Below, in pieces: positions 35,070 to 38,234 of a stretch of DNA of 38,234 bases. The stretch comes from B1SED10-225 sp964501415 (lineage in GTDB: Bacteria; Bacillota_I; Bacilli_A; Izemoplasmatales; Izemoplasmataceae): NCBI GenBank assembly GCA_964501415.1, contig CAZCSL010000012.1, positions 1-38,234 of the forward strand, written 5' to 3'. Under the pieces are notes generated by a model. The model did not search any database and was not told the DNA's origin. It saw nothing but the letters and a program-made list of their open reading frames with translations. Position numbers and translations under genes: made by a program. Numbering within the stretch: position 1 is the stretch's first letter; each line of letters starts with the position of its first letter.

Positions 35070-35315
35070 ATGTTTAAAAGACATTTGAGTGGATTATTAT
35101 GTTTGTTTTTGTTTGCGATGATGATGGCGGGATGTGGTATGATTCCTGATATTCCTGACATCCCTGATTTACCCGGTATCGGAGAAGGCGAAGGCGGACA
35201 ATTTATCGCGTATTTTGAAGATACCTACGGCCTTACCATCGGTATTGAGTATGAAGACGAAGCAGCCGGTGTCGTTAGAATTCATCTATACGCGACTGAA
35301 TATCTTGAAGAGTGA
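35070..35315 (+). CDS. Small lipoprotein, unknown
   Basis: This 81-residue precursor has a lipoprotein signal (lipobox MMAGC, lipidated C22). It continues with a repetitive Pro/Asp/Ile stretch (IPDIPDIPDLP), a glycine/glutamate linker and an acidic C-terminal half. I recognise no domain. The start has GGGGGAG upstream. A tiny membrane ORF follows 14 nt later and then a strong terminator, so the two form a short operon. Expression may be controlled by the hairpin just upstream. Confidence 0.7.
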   Translation: MFKRHLSGLLCLFLFAMMMAGCGMIPDIPDIPDLPGIGEGEGGQFIAYFEDTYGLTIGIEYEDEAAGVVRIHLYATEYLEE

Positions 35316-35328
35316 GTAAGGCTAAACC

Positions 35329-35433
35329 ATGAGACATTATATGAGACGTAGAATTCGGCGCTACATCCGCAAAATCATAGTTATCGTCATAGTGGTGATT
35401 GCGGCTTTAATCTATTGGGTGTTTTTCACTTAA
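35329..35433 (+). CDS. 34-residue basic single-span membrane peptide
   Basis: ATG at 35329 to TAA at 35431 encodes 34 residues: an arginine-rich start (MRHYMRRRIRRYIRK) followed by one hydrophobic helix (~16-34) rich in Ile and Val. A weak AAGG lies 8 nt upstream. It sits between the lipoprotein gene and a strong terminator, which supports it being translated. Function is unknown. Confidence 0.5.
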   Translation: MRHYMRRRIRRYIRKIIVIVIVVIAALIYWVFFT

Positions 35434-35468
35434 ATTTTTGACTCTAAAAATGATTTTGAGTAGTAAAT

Positions 35469-35509
35469 AAAAAGGCACACTTGATTTGAAATTCAAGTGT
35501 GCCTTTTTT
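35469..35509 (+). terminator. Strong intrinsic terminator
   Basis: A perfect 16-bp stem (35469-35484 with 35493-35508) around an 8-nt loop, with a run of six T. It ends the lipoprotein/small-peptide unit. Confidence 0.92.
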
Positions 35510-35546
35510 GATTAATTGAATAACCTGCTAATTAATTTAGACGCTT

Positions 35547-35569
35547 TATCAAATAGTTAATATTTGATA
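35547..35569. promoter_or_regulatory. Perfect 9-5-9 inverted repeat after the heliorhodopsin gene
   Basis: TATCAAATA, GTTAA, TATTTGATA. It lies 12 nt past the heliorhodopsin stop on the minus strand. No T tract follows, so it may be an mRNA-end stem rather than a terminator. Confidence 0.5.
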
Positions 35570-35580
35570 TTTGTCATAAT

Positions 35581-36345
35581 TTAAGCTAATAAAATGCCTA
35601 AAAAAACAACCCAAGCCAAGATTGATTTGCCAAATAAACTGAGCCATACATACATCTTTTCTCCATATATATAGGTTTTCCATGGACCAATTTGCTTATA
35701 TTGAGCGTATTGGTTTAAAGCAAATAAATTAAAGGTTACAAAGTAAAAGATTAATCCTGGAATAACAAACCAAGGCAATTGGGATAAATCCCCATTATTG
35801 AACATATAAATCACAATTAGCACCCACGGGGTGATTCCTGCAAGCCAGCCAAACCAATAAGGCGTCCAATCCGTTTTTTCCCTTGTGATGGGATTCATTT
35901 TTTCCATCAAAAGACCCAATAAATTCATCAAAGCGTTCATCACAAAAATTAAGATAACCGCTTCAATCGTAAGCAACCCAAATAATGACGCCAACAAAAC
36001 GATCATAATCGACGATGATAAAGCATATTCATACCATCGCATAGGATTTATACCTTCTTCGATCCATTTGATGTATCGTGTTTTTAAAGGCCCAGAAATT
36101 AAAAAATGAAAAAGGGCACTTAACAATAAAAACAGTGCGACTAAAATACCAAAGGGCAAATCAAAAAGCGTTTGGGTTTCCGGTCCATAGGCTCCATCGT
36201 CATAAACCTCAAAAAAGCGGCCAAAGATCGTAGGACGAAACTCATTGAAAACATCTACGGTTAAAGCAAGTATAAAGATGGCGGTTCCTTGTATGAGATG
36301 TAAAAATCCCATTTTTTTGTTAAAGAAAAGCAAGTCGTTTTTCAT
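35581..36345 (-). CDS. Heliorhodopsin
   Basis: This 254-residue seven-helix protein has the usual heliorhodopsin length. The retinal-binding lysine is K240 (SLFGKSILAWVVF) and the likely counterion E106 (RWYEYALSSSIM). H80 (ALFHF) and MNALMNLLGLLMEKMNP near 135-152 also fit the family. Numbering is within one residue of the type protein 48C12 (E107, K241), from memory. The start at 36345 has AGGAG 7 nt upstream; a longer frame to 36552 lacks support. Heliorhodopsins are inverted, non-pumping or slowly cycling photoreceptors of debated role. No retinal-synthesis gene is in the window. Confidence 0.9.
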   Translation of the reverse strand: MKNDLLFFNKKMGFLHLIQGTAIFILALTVDVFNEFRPTIFGRFFEVYDDGAYGPETQTLFDLPFGILVALFLLLSALFHFLISGPLKTRYIKWIEEGINPMRWYEYALSSSIMIVLLASLFGLLTIEAVILIFVMNALMNLLGLLMEKMNPITREKTDWTPYWFGWLAGITPWVLIVIYMFNNGDLSQLPWFVIPGLIFYFVTFNLFALNQYAQYKQIGPWKTYIYGEKMYVWLSLFGKSILAWVVFLGILLA

Positions 36346-36373
36346 AAATATTCTCCTTCTATCGTTTGACATA

Positions 36374-36382
36374 ATTATAGCA
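36374..36382 (-). promoter_or_regulatory. Extended -10 promoter of the heliorhodopsin gene
   Basis: On the minus strand TGC-TATAAT, 29 nt before the ATG at 36345. The -35 region is weak. Confidence 0.6.
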
Positions 36383-36539
36383 TCAAATCGGTTGCTTATA
36401 TTTAATGATGTTTTTTTTTGAAACAACGTATAGTCTGTAATCAACAAGGCTTTATTAATTCTAAATTTATTATATTTACTCGGTGAGTCTTTAAAAATCT
36501 TTAACTTAAAAAGACAAAGAGTCATATGAAAAGATACAT

Positions 36540-36573
36540 AAAAAATAGCCAATTATTTTAAATTGACCATTTT
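36540..36573 (-). terminator. Probable terminator of the PAS-GGDEF-HD-GYP gene
   Basis: A 14-position stem with two mismatches (36540-36553 with 36560-36573, 6-nt loop), followed on the minus strand by a T run. It lies about 40 nt past the stop at 36615. Confidence 0.5.
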
Positions 36574-36588
36574 TCAATAGACTATTGA
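36572..36588. promoter_or_regulatory. 17-bp palindrome
   Basis: TTCAATAG-A-CTATTGAA, perfect 8-1-8. It lies between the PAS-GGDEF-HD-GYP stop and the heliorhodopsin promoter. The one-base centre cannot form an RNA loop well, so a protein operator is more likely. Confidence 0.4.
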
Positions 36589-36614
36589 ATTGATGAAACT
36601 TACGTTTAAGTGTT

Positions 36615-38030
36615 TCATGGTTGTGGAATGGATTCTGTATTTAAAATCGATAAAAAGGTTTTGACTAAGTTTGGATCAAACTGACTTCCAGCGCAGCGAT
36701 TGAATTCAGCGATGATTTCTTCTTTGGTCTTAGGTTTTTGATACGGTCTGCCTTCTTTCATCACCTCATAAGCATCCGCGATAGCCACGATACGTGCAAG
36801 CAAAGGAATATCATGGGCTTTAAGCTTTCTGGGATACCCCTTACCATCCCAACGTTCATGGTGAGATAAGATGCCTTCAGCCACAGGCACAAACGCATCT
36901 GTAGATTTAGCAATACGCCATCCTGTGGCGGGGTGTTTCTTAATTTCTTTCCATTCATCTTCGGTAAGAGGACCTTTTTTCAATAATATGTTTTCAGAGA
37001 TATTGATTTTACCAATATCATGAAGACTGCTCAATAGCTGTAAGCGGTTCAGTTCGGTACGATTAAGGCCTAGCTTTTCTCCGATTTTTAGCGAAACGGA
37101 TTTTATGGTTTGACTATGTTGTTCAGTCTCATAACTTTTGACGCGCAACGTTTTTAATAATGAATTAACCACAGCGCTTCTTGCGCTCTCACTACGAACC
37201 AGTTTGTTTTCATGCATTTCTTCTTCAGCAGCACGTAAAGCTGTAGCTAAATCCACATCGCTGGTTTTTTTGGTAGCCGCCCCTAGAGTTAAAGATATCG
37301 GGATGTCTCCCAATTGAGCAGTTTCAATATTCTTTTCTATTCTTTCACATATCCTAATCACCGTTTCGGCCCTTGTTTGTGGTAAAAAGATTAAAAACTC
37401 ATCACCGCCCCAGCGGGAAATCAAATCTTCTTCTCGCAAAGAAGCCTTAAGAATATTGGTGACTGCCTTTAACAACGCATCACCTTTAGTGTGTCCATAG
37501 CTGTCATTGATTAGTTTTAGGCCATCCAAATCAGCCATGATGATGCTGATGGGTAACTGCCGCTCGGTATCCAATCGTTTCATTTCTACATCCAGAAATT
37601 CGCGATTATAGAGGCCTGTAAGACTATCGTGATAGCTCATATACAAGATTCTTTTTTCCGCTTCTTTTCGTTTGGTGATGTCCCTGACCCATTCTGTCAC
37701 AAGCTCGACGGAACCATCTTCTCCCTTAATGGGGATGATACGTAAATCCACCCATTGGCCATTGGGTAACTCGACTTCATCTTGAAAGTGTTCACCCGTT
37801 TGAAAAACCGATTTAACGCGACAATCGGGGCATACATCTTCTAATCCACGATAAACTTTATAACATTTTTCTTGAAGCTTTCTCATTTCCTCTGGTACAG
37901 CCCCAAAGCCATTCCAATTACTGTAGACGATATTAAAGTTTTCATCATGAATAGAAATCAAATCCGGTATGGTATTCATGAGTTTACGAAACTGTAACGT
38001 CTCTTCTTTATTCCCCTTTGACTGAGCCAT
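36615..38030 (-). CDS. PAS-GGDEF-HD-GYP bifunctional c-di-GMP protein
   Basis: This 471-residue soluble protein has an N-terminal PAS domain (~12-122) with three cysteines (C56, C67, C70), a GGDEF domain (~130-285; GGDEF at 208-212, I-site REED at 199-202) and an HD-GYP domain (~295-465; HD at 337-338, HHERWDGKGYP at 390-400). All catalytic motifs are intact, so it may both make and break cyclic di-GMP under control of the PAS signal. The start at 38030 has AGGAGG 5 nt upstream. A strong promoter lies 158 nt upstream. It is the intact relative of the broken gene at 26605-28437. Confidence 0.9.
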   Translation of the reverse strand: MAQSKGNKEETLQFRKLMNTIPDLISIHDENFNIVYSNWNGFGAVPEEMRKLQEKCYKVYRGLEDVCPDCRVKSVFQTGEHFQDEVELPNGQWVDLRIIPIKGEDGSVELVTEWVRDITKRKEAEKRILYMSYHDSLTGLYNREFLDVEMKRLDTERQLPISIIMADLDGLKLINDSYGHTKGDALLKAVTNILKASLREEDLISRWGGDEFLIFLPQTRAETVIRICERIEKNIETAQLGDIPISLTLGAATKKTSDVDLATALRAAEEEMHENKLVRSESARSAVVNSLLKTLRVKSYETEQHSQTIKSVSLKIGEKLGLNRTELNRLQLLSSLHDIGKINISENILLKKGPLTEDEWKEIKKHPATGWRIAKSTDAFVPVAEGILSHHERWDGKGYPRKLKAHDIPLLARIVAIADAYEVMKEGRPYQKPKTKEEIIAEFNRCAGSQFDPNLVKTFLSILNTESIPQP

Positions 38031-38187
38031 AGCATCCTCCTTCATATTGGAAACATCCCACTATTATTTTTAAACTTTTCAAGTGTGTATCTTAATTTTT
38101 GACAGTATCATATTATGAAAATTCTGTATTTTTATCATGATATCAGCGCATGATTTCTAAAAGTATATTTGTCTTTTTAAAAAATAC

Positions 38188-38216
38188 ATTATAGCAAATT
38201 GTCTTCCTTGTTACAA
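38188..38216 (-). promoter_or_regulatory. Promoter of the PAS-GGDEF-HD-GYP gene
   Basis: On the minus strand: TTGTAA (38216-38211), 17 nt, extended -10 TGC-TATAAT (38193-38188). It predicts a leader of about 150 nt. The 38031-38187 stretch holds no ORF, only AT-rich dyads such as TATCATGATA. Confidence 0.7.
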
Positions 38217-38234
38217 TCTTGTTAAAACACATTT

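Noticed and set aside
1..38234. Mycoplasma-type code with TGA as tryptophan
   Set aside because: Several intact genes end at TGA at the expected length (for example at 5775-5777, 7891-7893 and 30255-30257), and Trp is encoded by TGG.
1..38234. CRISPR arrays, insertion sequences, tRNA or rRNA genes
   Set aside because: No regularly spaced repeats, transposase motifs or recognisable tRNA/rRNA sequences were seen on either strand.

Overview
The window looks like part of the chromosome of a low-GC, Firmicutes/Tenericutes-type bacterium (AT-rich, strong AGGAGG-type ribosome binding sites, sigma-70-like promoters). TGA is a real stop codon in several genes and Trp is encoded by TGG, so this is not a Mycoplasma-type code; an Acholeplasma-like mollicute would fit. 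From memory, an Acholeplasma metagenome contig carrying this kind of sulfoquinovose cluster has been published (the 'sulfo-TK variant' that makes sulfoacetate). The lineage call is inference, and no rRNA or other marker is present to confirm it.

Layout. (1) 1-3940, minus strand: a TetR-controlled operon with a two-component ABC exporter, a small membrane protein and an SdpI-family protein. (2) 3960-8490: a DUF2188 protein, an HD-GYP protein, a GGDEF diguanylate cyclase, a Crp/Fnr regulator and a DUF302 membrane-anchored protein. (3) 8491-26186, minus strand: a continuous 15-gene operon for sulfoquinovose (SQ) catabolism. (4) 26187-30257: a 418-nt leader/promoter region, a PAS-GGDEF-HD-GYP gene broken by three in-frame stops, and a divergent GAF-GGDEF gene. 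(5) 30338-34861, minus strand: an SDR oxidoreductase, an isochorismatase-like hydrolase, a membrane M23 peptidase and a TrkH/KtrB potassium transporter gene with a nonsense codon and an artificial assembly gap. (6) 34931-38234: a small-RNA or leader-like element, a lipoprotein, a tiny membrane ORF, a heliorhodopsin and a PAS-GGDEF-HD-GYP protein.

How the SQ operon works (family knowledge plus gene order). SQ glycosides enter through an ABC importer (binding lipoprotein plus two permeases, no ATPase encoded here) or a GPH-family symporter. A GH31 sulfoquinovosidase releases SQ, and SqvD isomerises it to sulfofructose. The split transketolase SqwG/SqwH, with the RpiB-like SqwI, moves two C2 units onto glyceraldehyde-3-phosphate, giving two xylulose-5-phosphate and leaving sulfoacetaldehyde. 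SqwD (CoA-acylating dehydrogenase) and SqwKL (succinyl-CoA-synthetase-like) convert this to sulfoacetate with gain of NADH and ATP. A TauE-type permease, and possibly an SLC13-like carrier, export the C2 sulfonate. No aldolase, sulfolactaldehyde enzyme or sulfoacetaldehyde reductase is present.

The most notable signals are the sulfoacetate-forming branch itself; a second GH31 enzyme lacking the sulfonate-binding arginine; SqwI lacking the RpiB ring-opening histidine; a structured operon leader with no local regulator gene; a CRP-type site inside a terminator hairpin; a heliorhodopsin; and five cyclic-di-GMP genes in 38 kb.
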